A stretch of 43,316 nucleotides of DNA from Halanaerobiales bacterium (GCA_029981855.1 JARRCS010000019.1:1-43316), one strand, 5' to 3'. Positions 1 through 7,985 are shown, numbered from the stretch's first letter. Notes: generated by a model from the sequence alone, not told the origin. Numbers and translations are program-made.

Positions 1-228
1 ATCTTCCTTTGTCTATACTACACCTATTTGCCCAAACTTTCTTATTCCCAGTTTGTTAGTGTTATCAAAAAGCTAAATCCTGATAGTCTGTTTACTCCTA
101 CTCATATTTCCAATTACAAAAGAAGGATAGAAGCCATCTCTCCACAATTAAATTTATTTTTCGCTAATTTTGATGAGTTTTATTATGATATGGATAAAAA
201 TCTTTATTTTTTAAACATCGAAACGTGA
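1..228 (+). CDS. 3' end of an unidentified gene, cut by the window edge
   Basis: The frame beginning at base 1 is open for 75 codons up to TGA at 226-228. There is no convincing start inside the window: a TTG at 28 lacks a ribosome binding site and residues continue upstream of it. The visible C-terminus is rich in Phe, Tyr, Asn and Lys (for example NPDSLFTPTHISNYKRR) and has no motif I recognise. It is AT-rich, unlike the metabolic genes that follow. It converges on the repressor gene, with a shared hairpin between them. It is probably a real gene tail, but its function is unknown. Confidence 0.4.
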   Translation: MFLCLYYTYLPKLSYSQFVSVIKKLNPDSLFTPTHISNYKRRIEAISPQLNLFFANFDEFYYDMDKNLYFLNIET

Positions 229-279
229 GATATAAAAATTGCTCTTATTAAAAAATAAAATAGTGATCATTAAATGATT

Positions 280-303
280 AAAAGGCGGAAACACCCACCT
301 TTT
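280..303. terminator. Probable bidirectional terminator between convergent genes
   Basis: AAAAGG (280-285) can pair with CCTTTT (298-303), with further G-C pairing inside. A-rich and T-rich tracts on either side give a U-run in both directions. It lies between the ends of the plus-strand gene (228) and the minus-strand repressor (327). Confidence 0.5.
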
Positions 304-326
304 TTGAATACTATGTAAAATATTCT

Positions 327-980
327 CTAAAGGTCAAACTCAACCCTGACTACCTTACCAATTATCTTTATATCCTTCTTATCCACAACAAGTGGCTCAT
401 AATCACCGTTGTCGGGCTGTAGAATTACCTGATTATCCCGGTAATATAACCTCCTGATCAGCTCCCGATTATCCCCTACCAGGCTAACAAGGGCTACAGT
501 ACCGTTTTCCACCTCTTTATCTTCCTTAACCAGGACCAGGTCACCACTACATATCCTGCTGCCTTTCATACTATCATCCTTTACTTTTAAATAGAAGTAG
601 GTGCCATCATCAAGACTATCCCTGTTCATTATCCGGTATCGGCCAGAACCCTCTTCTGATACTTCCATTTTGCGGTTATTAATACTATACAAAACCGGTA
701 CCTCCATCAAATCTCCGTCAAGCTGAATAAACCCCGAAGAAGAATTACTACTCTTCGCAGTATTTTGATAATCCCTGATTTCTGTTTTCCCCAGCAGAAA
801 ATCAGTAGAAACACCAAAAAATTCGGCCAGGAGAAGCAACTTATCTACAGGTGGTGTCCTTTCACCCCTCTCATACATGGCCAGGATAGAAAAGGACATA
901 TTTAATGCTTCTCCCATTTCCCGAAGTGTATAGTTTTTCACTCGTCTTAGCTTCCTCAGCTTTTTGCCCAATTCCTCCAT
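327..980 (-). CDS. XRE/Cro-CI-type repressor with S24 (LexA-like) C-terminal domain, probably not self-cleaving
   Basis: DNA-binding transcriptional repressor of 217 residues. Residues 1-66 form a Cro/CI helix-turn-helix (LREMGEALNMSFSILAMYER) and residues about 93-215 form an S24 peptidase fold. The start is placed at ATG 980 because AGGGGTG stands seven bases before it; an upstream GTG at 1001 has no such site. The nucleophile Ser137 (DDSMKG) is present. The position of the LexA catalytic Lys appears to be Arg176 (ELIRRL) and the usual Ala-Gly cleavage bond appears as Asn-Asn (SINNRK, 99-104). This suggests control by a ligand or partner protein rather than RecA-triggered cleavage. GTGCA repeats in the upstream region are likely operators for itself and for the divergent Spo0E-like gene. 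Confidence 0.88.
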   Translation of the reverse strand: MEELGKKLRKLRRVKNYTLREMGEALNMSFSILAMYERGERTPPVDKLLLLAEFFGVSTDFLLGKTEIRDYQNTAKSSNSSSGFIQLDGDLMEVPVLYSINNRKMEVSEEGSGRYRIMNRDSLDDGTYFYLKVKDDSMKGSRICSGDLVLVKEDKEVENGTVALVSLVGDNRELIRRLYYRDNQVILQPDNGDYEPLVVDKKDIKIIGKVVRVEFDL

Positions 981-994
981 CTTGACACCCCTAG

Positions 995-1141
995 TTTGCA
1001 CTATAGGTTAATTGTAGCATATTAAGGTCAGCAGTCGTGTATCCAAATAGTGCAAAAATGAGGGTGTGCTATTTTCAGGAAGAATATGGGGAATAATTTA
1101 AGGAGATCAAAAATAATATTTGTGTGCACTTATTGTGCAAT
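995..1141. promoter_or_regulatory. Candidate operator array (repeated GTGCA/TGCAC sites) between repressor and Spo0E-like gene
   Basis: TTTGCACTA at 995-1003 is the exact reverse complement of TAGTGCAAA at 1048-1056. Further GTGCA/TGCAC cores occur in the stretch 1121-1141 (TGTGTGCACT and ATTGTGCAATT). The spacing and inverted arrangement suit a dimeric Cro/CI-type repressor. The site at 995-1003 lies just upstream of the repressor start, and the one at about 1133-1138 overlaps the -35 box of the divergent promoter. Confidence 0.55.
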
Positions 1142-1161
1142 TCTACAAATTAATATATAAT
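1133..1161 (+). promoter_or_regulatory. Sigma-A-type promoter for the Spo0E-like gene
   Basis: TTGTGC at 1133-1138 and a perfect TATAAT at 1156-1161 are separated by 17 bases. The -35 element is embedded in a GTGCA operator-like site, so repressor binding would block polymerase. Confidence 0.6.
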
Positions 1162-1201
1162 ATTACTTATAATACAATAATTTATAGAATAGGGTGGCAA
1201 A

Positions 1202-1357
1202 ATGAAAGAAAATCACAAAAACAATTTACTTAAAACAATTGAAAAACTTCGTTATGAACTAAATAATCTGGGGAAAACAAAGAAATTAACTGAAAGGCAG
1301 CTGGTGCAAAAGAGTCAGCAACTGGATACATTATTAAATATGTATTATAGTTCTTAA
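1202..1357 (+). CDS. Spo0E-like aspartyl phosphatase (sporulation regulator), 51 residues
   Basis: Very small protein with the Spo0E family layout: a first helix (LLKTIEKLRYELNNL), a turn, and a second helix ending in KSQQLDTLLNMYY, which matches the family signature S-x-x-LD-x-LI. Family members dephosphorylate Spo0A~P and so delay sporulation. The start is well supported, with AGGGTGG at 1191-1197 five bases before ATG. It is transcribed divergently from the S24-type repressor behind a strong promoter with operator-like sites, which suggests the repressor controls it. It converges on the aldolase gene. The match rests on length and motif only; I could not run a profile search. Confidence 0.75.
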   Translation: MKENHKNNLLKTIEKLRYELNNLGKTKKLTERQLVQKSQQLDTLLNMYYSS

Positions 1358-1417
1358 ATTTATAGGTGTCCAGGTCGAAAAATGTCCCAAAATTAATTTG
1401 GCTCCTTATCATGGAGC

Positions 1418-2326
1418 TCATGAGAGAACCTTTTCCCTAATCCCCGCTATATTATAATAATCTTTGATTAACCCGGTAACACTATCATAGGTTGCCTCCT
1501 GAGCAGCGGATACTTTATCGGTATCTTTCAGGGCTTTTTCGTAGGCCTGTCTTATTTCCGTACCTACATTCACCTTAGCAATTCCATTTTTAATAGCCTC
1601 AAGCACATATTCCCTCTGCACTCCAGAGCCTCCATGTAATACCAGGGGTATCTGCGTTGCTTCACTTAACTTTCTCAGGTGTTCAATATTTAATCTGGCA
1701 GCGGGTTTTTTCTGATTCCTCAGAGCATCGGAGACAGCGCCGTGGATATTACCTATCGCTACAGATAACCAGTCACAGCCGGTCTCCCGGACAAAACGCT
1801 CTGCTTCATCGACATTGGTAAAGCCTTTACCGGTCTTAAAAATCTCCTCATAGGGTGGTAGTGGACCGGGTTCATGCCCCAGAACGGCCCCCAGTTCGGC
1901 CTCACAGGCAATACCTGCCTCATGGGCAAGCTCGGTAACCTGCCGGGTCGTTTCGATATTTTCATCCAGACTCAGACGGGAACCGTCCACCATAACCGAC
2001 TGATAACCGAGCTTAATTGCTTCCTTTATTATTGTAAGAAAATCAACCCGCTTCTGTTCTTCATCGATGACCGGCACATGATCAAGATGAAGTCTGACAT
2101 GGTCGGGGTTTTCCCATTTTACAAACTCCTCATAAACATCTTTTGGTCCTTTAGACTCAAACTTCTTCCATTCGATCTGGGCGGTTTCAATCAGGGCAAA
2201 GGAATCCTGATCGGCAACTGCCTGAATAACCGGTTCCATCATCGGAAGATAGGGGATATTAAAGGCAGGAATTACAACCCCCTCTTCTTTTGCCTTTTTG
2301 ATTATCTCTGCTGTTTTTTTCATCAT
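1418..2326 (-). CDS. Class II (zinc) aldolase, FbaA/GatY/KbaY-like
   Basis: Class II sugar-phosphate aldolase of 302 residues, a TIM barrel that splits or joins DHAP with an aldehyde. Metal-site motifs are visible: LHLDHV near residue 80, AIGNIHG near 190 and VLHGGSG near 228, together with the family start VIPAFNI. It could act on fructose-, tagatose- or another ketose-bisphosphate; the sequence alone does not fix the substrate. GGAGGT precedes two adjacent ATG codons (2326 and 2323), and either could be used. The next gene upstream is a ribulose-phosphate-type 3-epimerase, but 289 bases with an inverted-repeat element lie between them, so co-transcription is uncertain. Confidence 0.85.
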   Translation of the reverse strand: MMKKTAEIIKKAKEEGVVIPAFNIPYLPMMEPVIQAVADQDSFALIETAQIEWKKFESKGPKDVYEEFVKWENPDHVRLHLDHVPVIDEEQKRVDFLTIIKEAIKLGYQSVMVDGSRLSLDENIETTRQVTELAHEAGIACEAELGAVLGHEPGPLPPYEEIFKTGKGFTNVDEAERFVRETGCDWLSVAIGNIHGAVSDALRNQKKPAARLNIEHLRKLSEATQIPLVLHGGSGVQREYVLEAIKNGIAKVNVGTEIRQAYEKALKDTDKVSAAQEATYDSVTGLIKDYYNIAGIREKVLS

Positions 2327-2425
2327 AAATACCTCCAGTTTATAAACATTTACCGTTCACTATATTCTCCGAAAAAAGCTATTTTCCTCTTAAAAAATTT
2401 ATATGATTATAAAGTTAACTCAGCA

Positions 2426-2548
2426 CAGCAATGATTTTCCTTCTACTTGTTATTCGCTACGATCCTGCTTCACTCACTGTTAGAAACAGTCTTCCGCCGT
2501 CCATAGCTTCAGTCTGTTTCAAAAGTCGCTACAGAAAAATCATTGCTG
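2426..2548. repeat. Intergenic inverted-repeat element with 13-bp arms
   Basis: CAGCAATGATTTT at 2426-2438 and its exact reverse complement at 2536-2548 enclose about 97 bases. These contain a second perfect hairpin, ACTGTT/AACAGT, at 2476-2490. No gene is seen in 2327-2615. It may be a small palindromic mobile element or a structured leader of the aldolase mRNA. Confidence 0.55.
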
Positions 2549-2615
2549 ACCTAATATAGCTGTTTAAACTTTATAATCAGAAAAATTAATATTTTAGACA
2601 AAAACTAAGAACTGT

Positions 2616-3284
2616 TTAAACTTCCGCCAGCAGTTCCCTTAACTTTCTGGTCGCTTCAACAATTGATAAATCTTTATGAAATATACTTGAAGTCCCGGCG
2701 ACAAAGACATTGGCCCCCCTCTTTTTCATCTCGACGGCATTTTCAAAACTGACATTACCGTCAACCTCTATATCAATCTCTAAACCCTTTTTCTCGACCA
2801 TTTCCCTGACCTCTTCTATTTTATCAAGGGTAGCCGGTATCATCTTCTGGCCGGCATAGCCCGGATTAACGGTCATTACGAGTACCAGATCCAGATCACC
2901 AATAACATGGTTCAGACTGCAGACCGGTGTTGCCGGATTTATAGCTACACCTACCTTGAGGCCCTTAGCCTTGATCTGCTGAACCACCCGGTGAAGGTGT
3001 ATTGTTGCCTCAGCATGGACAACCATCAGGTCCGTACCTGCCTCCGCAAATTTATCAATATACCTGGCCGGGTCGGTAATCATCAGGTGTGTATCAAATT
3101 TTAAATCCGTTATCTCCCGGGCAACCTTCATAAAGTCCTGATTCATTGAATAGTTGGGAACAAAGACCCCATCCATGATATCCCAGTGAATATAATCAAC
3201 TCCCGCCTTCTTAAGTTCCTTGATATCATCTCCCAAATTCAATAAATCAGCACACATGATTGAGGCTGAAATTTTATCCTGCAT
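2616..3284 (-). CDS. rpe: Ribulose-phosphate 3-epimerase family protein (Rpe/AlsE-like)
   Basis: TIM-barrel epimerase of 222 residues that interconverts a ketose phosphate at C3, typically ribulose-5-P and xylulose-5-P. Family motifs appear in order: SASIMCADL at the N-terminus, YIHWDIMDGVFVPN with metal/catalytic His and Asp, THLMI, VHAEA, VMTVNPGYAGQ and the second catalytic Asp in IEVDGN. ATG 3284 is chosen because AAAGGGGAG lies just upstream; an in-frame extension to 3326 has no ribosome binding site. An allulose-6-phosphate 3-epimerase role is possible, since it stands alone beside an unspecific class II aldolase rather than with transketolase or phosphopentose genes. Confidence 0.85.
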   Translation of the reverse strand: MQDKISASIMCADLLNLGDDIKELKKAGVDYIHWDIMDGVFVPNYSMNQDFMKVAREITDLKFDTHLMITDPARYIDKFAEAGTDLMVVHAEATIHLHRVVQQIKAKGLKVGVAINPATPVCSLNHVIGDLDLVLVMTVNPGYAGQKMIPATLDKIEEVREMVEKKGLEIDIEVDGNVSFENAVEMKKRGANVFVAGTSSIFHKDLSIVEATRKLRELLAEV

Positions 3285-3575
3285 TTTATCTCCCCTTTCC
3301 TGGTTACATCTTTTAGCAGGCTTCATAGTCCACCTTTAGCCTTATTATCTCTATTTACCCCAAAAAAGATAGAATAGATTTCCTCCTCAAGCCTTGCAGA
3401 TCCCGGCAGATCTTATTCTAAGAGTTCGAATTTATACATTTACTTCGTTATTAACATACAAAATTCTTTTTATCAGGCAGTTTCTTCTGTTTTTTATATA
3501 ACCTCAGATAAAATTTTTAAAAAATATTTCGAGAAAAAAGGAATATTTTTGTTTTTGTCGAAGTATATTAATAAC

Positions 3576-3669
3576 ACCTACCGCTGAACTCGAGGGAAAG
3601 AACAGACTTCAGGGGATGAAAGGTCTGTCACGCACCCGATCAGACGTTCCCCGGTGAGTAGCGGTAGGT
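3576..3669. ncRNA. Unassigned structured RNA candidate (three-part fold with pseudoknot)
   Basis: ACCTACCGCT (3576-3585) pairs perfectly with AGCGGTAGGT (3660-3669), and the helix continues as ACTC (3588-3591)/GAGT (3656-3659) after a two-base bulge. Inside is a hairpin ACAGAC-TTCA (3602-3611)/TGAA (3617-3620)-GTCTGT (3623-3628) with loop GGGGA. That loop can pair with TCCCC at 3648-3652, forming a pseudoknot. It lies in the 415-base gap between larA and the epimerase gene. The strand is not decided; on the minus strand it would be a leader of the epimerase. I do not recognise the class, and no SRP-type GGAAGGAAGCAG core is present. Confidence 0.55.
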
Positions 3670-3699
3670 TTTATCATTTGAGAGAAAAAAAAAGAGCTG

Positions 3700-4968
3700 C
3701 TAATGGTGCTGTACTAAAGGCACTGTTAAAGCCCCCTCCGGCATAATTACCGTAAAACAGTCCTCAAAGCAATCCTGCCCTTTCTTAGCCGCAATATACT
3801 TAAGTCCTTCCTCCAGAGAATCCGCTTTCTTGAAAAAGAGACTCTCCGTAGTCTTTTGGTCCAGATCCGATATAAGGATAACCTCCTTATCCTCAACTAC
3901 CCTGGCAATGGCAAAAGCCTTATGGCCGCCGAGAACAAACTCCTCTGTAATCCGATCTATAATATCCCGGGGCTCCCCAGCCTCCTCCATCCATTCAGCA
4001 AAGGTGGGCTCGCCTAACCCCATACTGCACTCAGCCAGAAAAAGGATTACTCCTCCGTCTCTGGTTACCTTATTAGCATTATCAAGGGCCTTCTGGGCCT
4101 GATACATATTAATATCCTTGGGAAAACCACCGGCACTAACTATAGTTACATCCGACTTCCGCTCAACAGGAACCCGGTACATTCCGGCCGATATTTCTAC
4201 CCCCTGCTGCCAGGCCTTAACCAGCTCACCTGCTACAACCTCAACAATCTCCTTCCTGCTGTTGGTAACTACATTCAAGATAAAGTTAACATTAACCCTG
4301 CGGGCGGCATCGATCATATCGAGATTAATCGGGTTATCAGCAAGAGGCAGATCCCGATCAAAGAGGTCAACCATCAGGGAGTGGTTTTCCTGGATCGTCT
4401 TCCGGCCGCAGACCCCGGGCAGAATCGATTTTCTCCCTCCGGAATAGGTGGCAAAATAATGCGGTGTTATAAGTCCGGTAGTGATTACGAAATCGGCTTC
4501 GGCTACATTTTTATTTACCAGCAATGAATTCCCGGAGGGTAGGGTCCCCAGATCGACCAGGTTATCATCCGGGTCATGAGAAATAAAACGGTAATCATTA
4601 ACTATATCCCTGCCAAAAATCTGCACATTCTGCTCTTCTGTATGAGGTTCATGGATACCGGTCGCAATAATAAAGGTAATCTGCTCCTTCTTTACCCCTG
4701 CATTATGCAGTTGATCGAGAAGAGGAGGCAGGATATATTCATATGGTGTTGGCCGGGTAATATCATTGACAACAATAACAATCTTCTCCGGCTTTTTATT
4801 CTCCAGCATTTTTCTTAAAGGAGGAGTACCGATAGGGGATTGGAGACTTGCTTCTACCCCCTTAAACGGTTCTTCTAACCCCTCTTTCTCATCCGGTAAT
4901 AATATCTTTAATGACTTAAAGCCATTAATATCGAGATTAACCTTCCTCTTTCCATATTTCAATTCCAT
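3700..4968 (-). CDS. larA: LarA-family nickel-pincer lactate racemase (or related 2-hydroxyacid racemase)
   Basis: Cytoplasmic racemase/epimerase of 422 residues. LarA enzymes use a nickel-pincer nucleotide cofactor attached to a lysine. Visible signatures: NDITRPTP (68-75), ATGIHEPH with His106, PHYFATYSGGRK with His170 and Lys180, and His196. The spacing of His170, Lys180 and His196 equals that of His174, Lys184 and His200 in the Lactobacillus enzyme, so the cofactor site looks intact. The cofactor-making larB/C/E genes are not in this window. GAGGGAT precedes ATG. Malic enzyme lies 87 bases upstream on the same strand, suggesting a shared role in lactate/malate/pyruvate metabolism. Many LarA paralogues act on other 2-hydroxyacids, so the substrate is open. 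Confidence 0.85.
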   Translation of the reverse strand: MELKYGKRKVNLDINGFKSLKILLPDEKEGLEEPFKGVEASLQSPIGTPPLRKMLENKKPEKIVIVVNDITRPTPYEYILPPLLDQLHNAGVKKEQITFIIATGIHEPHTEEQNVQIFGRDIVNDYRFISHDPDDNLVDLGTLPSGNSLLVNKNVAEADFVITTGLITPHYFATYSGGRKSILPGVCGRKTIQENHSLMVDLFDRDLPLADNPINLDMIDAARRVNVNFILNVVTNSRKEIVEVVAGELVKAWQQGVEISAGMYRVPVERKSDVTIVSAGGFPKDINMYQAQKALDNANKVTRDGGVILFLAECSMGLGEPTFAEWMEEAGEPRDIIDRITEEFVLGGHKAFAIARVVEDKEVILISDLDQKTTESLFFKKADSLEEGLKYIAAKKGQDCFEDCFTVIMPEGALTVPLVQHH

Positions 4969-5055
4969 ATTACTATCCCTCGATTCTGCAGTGACATCTC
5001 ATAAATTTCCGGTTTATCTTTAACTTAACAGGAACTTTATCTTTAAAACTCTATC

Positions 5056-6288
5056 TTAATAATCATCTTTAACCATCATTTTTCTCGCATTCTCCAGTTC
5101 TGTTTCATAATCTATCTTGATTCTGGCAGCCCCGGTCTCGATTGCCGCCCGGGCCACCGCTGCGGCAACCGCAGGACCTACCCTCTTATCAAAGGGTTTG
5201 GGAATTACATAACCAGGAGCTAATTCTTCCGGAGAAACCAGCTTAGCCAGAGCATATGCCGCTGCCTTCTTCATCTCTTCATTTATCTCCCTGGCCCTGA
5301 CATCTAGAGCGCCGCGGAAAATACCGGGAAAGGCCAGGACATTATTAACCTGGTTGGGATAATCGGAACGGCCGGTACCAACTACCTTAGCCCCGGCAGC
5401 AAGGGCATCCTCCGGCCTGATCTCCGGGTCGGGATTGGCCATAGCAAAGATAACGGGATCCGGGGCCATGGATTTTACCATTTCCGGCAAAAGGACACCG
5501 GCAACAGAGACCCCGATAAAGACATCAGCTCCCTTTATCACATCCCCCAGGTTACCGCTTTTACTCTCCCTGTTGGTTATTCTAGCCAGTTCCTGTTTGC
5601 TCTCATTTAAATTTTCGCGGCCTTCATAGATAGCTCCCTTACTATCCAGAACAATGATATCCTTAACTCCCTCTGACAGGAGTAATTTGGTGATGCTCAC
5701 TCCGGCTGCCCCGGCCCCATTTACGACGACCCTGATCCCGGCCATTTCTTTCTTGACTATCTTTAATGAATTTATTAGTCCGGCCAGGGTAATAATTGCC
5801 GTTCCGTGTTGGTCATCGTGGAAGACCGGGATGTCCAGTTCCTCTTTCAGCCGCTCCTCGATATAAAAGCACTCGGGTGCCTTAATATCCTCCAGGTTAA
5901 TCCCGCCGAATACCGGAGCCATTCTTTTAACCGTCTCAATTAACAAATCGGGATCAGGCTCATCCAGGCAGATGGGAAAGGCATCAACCCCCCCGAACTC
6001 CTTGAACAAAACCGCCTTTCCCTCCATAACGGGCATACTCGCCTTGGCCCCTATATTACCGAGGCCCAGGACCGCGGTCCCATTACTGACCACCGCGACA
6101 AAGTTGGACTTATTGGTATAATCAAAGATCTTTTCCTCATCTTTATAAATCTCCCGGCAGGGCTCGGCCACCCCCGGTGAATAGGCTAGAGAAAGGTCGT
6201 GTTCATTCTCCACCCCTACCTTGGTCTTTACCATCAACTTACCCCTGTTTTTCTTATGTAGCTCTAATGCTTCCTCTTTTAGATTCAT
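5056..6288 (-). CDS. Malic enzyme (oxaloacetate-decarboxylating malate dehydrogenase)
   Basis: Converts malate to pyruvate and CO2 with NAD(P)+. It has 410 residues, typical of the short bacterial form without a phosphotransacetylase tail. Motifs: the N-terminal SLAYSPGVAEPC, VVSNGTAVLGLGNIG, FGGINLEDI, VFHDDQHGTAI with metal ligands, a Rossmann loop VVNGAGAAGVS, and IFAMANPDPEI. GGAGGAT precedes ATG 6288. It is upstream of larA on the same strand and downstream of the molybdenum/tungsten locus, from which it is separated by 74 bases, so run-on transcription is possible. Confidence 0.93.
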   Translation of the reverse strand: MNLKEEALELHKKNRGKLMVKTKVGVENEHDLSLAYSPGVAEPCREIYKDEEKIFDYTNKSNFVAVVSNGTAVLGLGNIGAKASMPVMEGKAVLFKEFGGVDAFPICLDEPDPDLLIETVKRMAPVFGGINLEDIKAPECFYIEERLKEELDIPVFHDDQHGTAIITLAGLINSLKIVKKEMAGIRVVVNGAGAAGVSITKLLLSEGVKDIIVLDSKGAIYEGRENLNESKQELARITNRESKSGNLGDVIKGADVFIGVSVAGVLLPEMVKSMAPDPVIFAMANPDPEIRPEDALAAGAKVVGTGRSDYPNQVNNVLAFPGIFRGALDVRAREINEEMKKAAAYALAKLVSPEELAPGYVIPKPFDKRVGPAVAAAVARAAIETGAARIKIDYETELENARKMMVKDDY

Positions 6289-6362
6289 TGGACTTATCCT
6301 CCTAACATTTTATATAGCATAATGTTCTCTAGAGACTACTAATTTCTCCTTCCGACATCCCG

Positions 6363-6845
6363 CTAGTGCTCGGTTACATCTCCCCTGAGAATTTCGATAC
6401 CATGCAGAATTACCGGTATGATTGCCTTCAAGCACTCTTTGACAGCTTTAGGCTTGCCGGGGAGGTTAATAATTAAGGTGGATTTCCTAATCCCCGCCCT
6501 GGCTCTTGACAAATAGGCATTGGGAGTTATCTTGGCCGTCTCCCACCTCATCATTTCGGTTATACCGGGGACCTCCTTTTCTACAACTGTCATGGTTGCC
6601 TCAGGGGTAACATCCCTCCGGGCAAATCCCGTGCCACCGGTAGTTAAAATAAGATCGGCTAATCCCCTCTCACTGATATTAAATAACTCCTCTTTAATCC
6701 GTCCAAACTCATCAGGAACAATGTTATAATATACCTTTTCCCCGTCAAACTCCTTAATCATCTCTTCGATGACCTTGCCGCTGAGATCCTCCCGCTTACC
6801 TGCAGACCCCCTGTCGCTGACAGTTAAAATAGCCACCCTGATCAT
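6363..6845 (-). CDS. mogA: MogA/MoaB-type molybdopterin adenylyltransferase
   Basis: Adenylates molybdopterin, the step before metal insertion by MoeA. It has 160 residues with the MoCF-binding fold: TVSDRGSAGKREDLSG near the N-terminus, TTGGTGFARRDVTPEAT in the middle and INLPGKPKAV towards the end. The start is ATG 6845 because AAAGGGG precedes it; an in-frame extension to 6884 lacks a site. It is the last gene of the minus-strand Mo/W locus and follows the MOSC gene after about 150 AT-rich bases. Confidence 0.88.
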   Translation of the reverse strand: MIRVAILTVSDRGSAGKREDLSGKVIEEMIKEFDGEKVYYNIVPDEFGRIKEELFNISERGLADLILTTGGTGFARRDVTPEATMTVVEKEVPGITEMMRWETAKITPNAYLSRARAGIRKSTLIINLPGKPKAVKECLKAIIPVILHGIEILRGDVTEH

Positions 6846-6994
6846 TTGGAACCCCTTTCTGCTTTTTAATTTACAAGCAGTCAATTAATATTATTATTGT
6901 ATAAAGTTATTTCTCCATTGTTTTAATTCACTATTAAATAAAAAATCCCTTCTTTTTAAGAAAGAAAAAAAGTATATTTTAAAGGTTATATTAA

Positions 6995-7504
6995 TCAGGA
7001 ATAATCAGGAAATAAAACAGAAATCCTATCTCCGGCCTTTACCGGGCCCCCCTTGATTACCCGGGCAAAGATTCCCTCCCTGGGCATAATACAGGTGCCA
7101 ATCTTTTTAAAGATCTCACAACCGTGATGACACTCCTTGCCGATCTGGGTCACCTCCAGTACTGCCTCTTTACCGATCTTAAGTTTCGTTCCTACCGGTA
7201 GTTCATAGAGGACCAACCCCTCTGTGGTTATATTTTCGGCAAAATCCCCGTAGTTTATCTTGAGGCCCTTACCCCGCATCTTAGCGATACTCTCCTCACC
7301 TAAGAGGCTAACCTGACGGTGCCAGTTACCACCATGGGCATCACCTTCCAGGCCGTACCCCTCTATAAGCCTGCCTTCTCCAATATCCTTTTTCACGGTA
7401 CCCTTCTCCTCACTGCGGCAGACAGCCAGCACCCTTCCTATTCTTTCCTTGTTTTCAGAGAAAACCTTCTTCTCTTCCGTAATCTTCTTATCCTTACCCA
7501 TCAT
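6995..7504 (-). CDS. MOSC-domain protein
   Basis: Single MOSC domain of 169 residues (MOSC: C-terminal domain of molybdenum cofactor sulfurases; it binds Moco or acts as a carrier). Visible family features: GDAHGGNWHRQVSLL around residues 54-68, the conserved FAENITTEGL, and a Cys-containing loop IGKECHHGCEIFKKIGTCIM, with the first of these cysteines a candidate Moco-sulfur or metal ligand. It overlaps the end of moaC by one base (TAATG), so the two are translationally coupled. Stand-alone MOSC proteins in such operons may handle sulfuration or transfer of the cofactor; the exact role is unknown. Confidence 0.85.
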   Translation of the reverse strand: MMGKDKKITEEKKVFSENKERIGRVLAVCRSEEKGTVKKDIGEGRLIEGYGLEGDAHGGNWHRQVSLLGEESIAKMRGKGLKINYGDFAENITTEGLVLYELPVGTKLKIGKEAVLEVTQIGKECHHGCEIFKKIGTCIMPREGIFARVIKGGPVKAGDRISVLFPDYS

Positions 7505-7983
7505 TATCCTTCCTCCCTGATATAGGTTCCGCTCTTACCTCCAGTTTTCCTTAATAGCTTAATCTCCCCGATTACCATCTCTTTATCGACCGCCTTGCAC
7601 ATATCATAAATCGTTAAAGCAGTGATAGATACACCGGTTAGGGCCTCCATCTCCACCCCGGTTTTCCCGGTTGTCCGGGCTGTTACCTTGATCCCGATGG
7701 TTTCATCATCCTCAAATTGGAAATCAATATTTATAGCGCTGATCATCAGCTGGTGGCACATGGGTATCAGATTCGGGGTATTTTTAACCCCCATTATTCC
7801 TGCCACCCGGGCCGTCTCCAGTACCGCCCCCTTTTCTATCTTCCCTTCCCTGATTAATTTCAGGGTCCCGGGGTTCATTCTTATACATCCGTAGGCAACG
7901 GCTTCCCTGATAGTAATATTTTTTTCGGTCACATCAACCATCCTGGCCTTACCCTTACTGTCAACATGACTAAGCTCGGACAT
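7504..7983 (-). CDS. moaC: MoaC, cyclic pyranopterin monophosphate synthase
   Basis: Second enzyme of molybdopterin synthesis, converting the MoaA product to cyclic pyranopterin monophosphate. It has 159 residues, the normal size. Signatures: SHVDSKGKARMVDV at the start, GIMGVKNTPNLIPMCHQL with the catalytic Lys67 region, and VEMEALTGVSITALTIYDMC. It lies two bases after moaA on the minus strand and overlaps the MOSC gene, so it sits in the middle of the operon. Confidence 0.95.
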   Translation of the reverse strand: MSELSHVDSKGKARMVDVTEKNITIREAVAYGCIRMNPGTLKLIREGKIEKGAVLETARVAGIMGVKNTPNLIPMCHQLMISAINIDFQFEDDETIGIKVTARTTGKTGVEMEALTGVSITALTIYDMCKAVDKEMVIGEIKLLRKTGGKSGTYIREEG

Positions 7984-7985
7984 CT

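Noticed and set aside
327-980. LexA, SOS repressor
   Set aside because: The N-terminal domain is a Cro/CI helix-turn-helix, not the LexA winged helix, and the cleavage-site and Lys positions differ.
1230-1421. Minus-strand frame of 63 codons
   Set aside because: It lies opposite the Spo0E-like gene, which has a promoter, a binding site and a family motif.
1874-2434. Plus-strand frame of 186 codons
   Set aside because: Antisense to the aldolase gene and ending in the intergenic inverted repeat; no ribosome binding site.
3576-3669. SRP (4.5S-like) RNA or c-di-GMP riboswitch
   Set aside because: The size fits, but the conserved SRP loop and the GEMM core sequences are absent on both strands.
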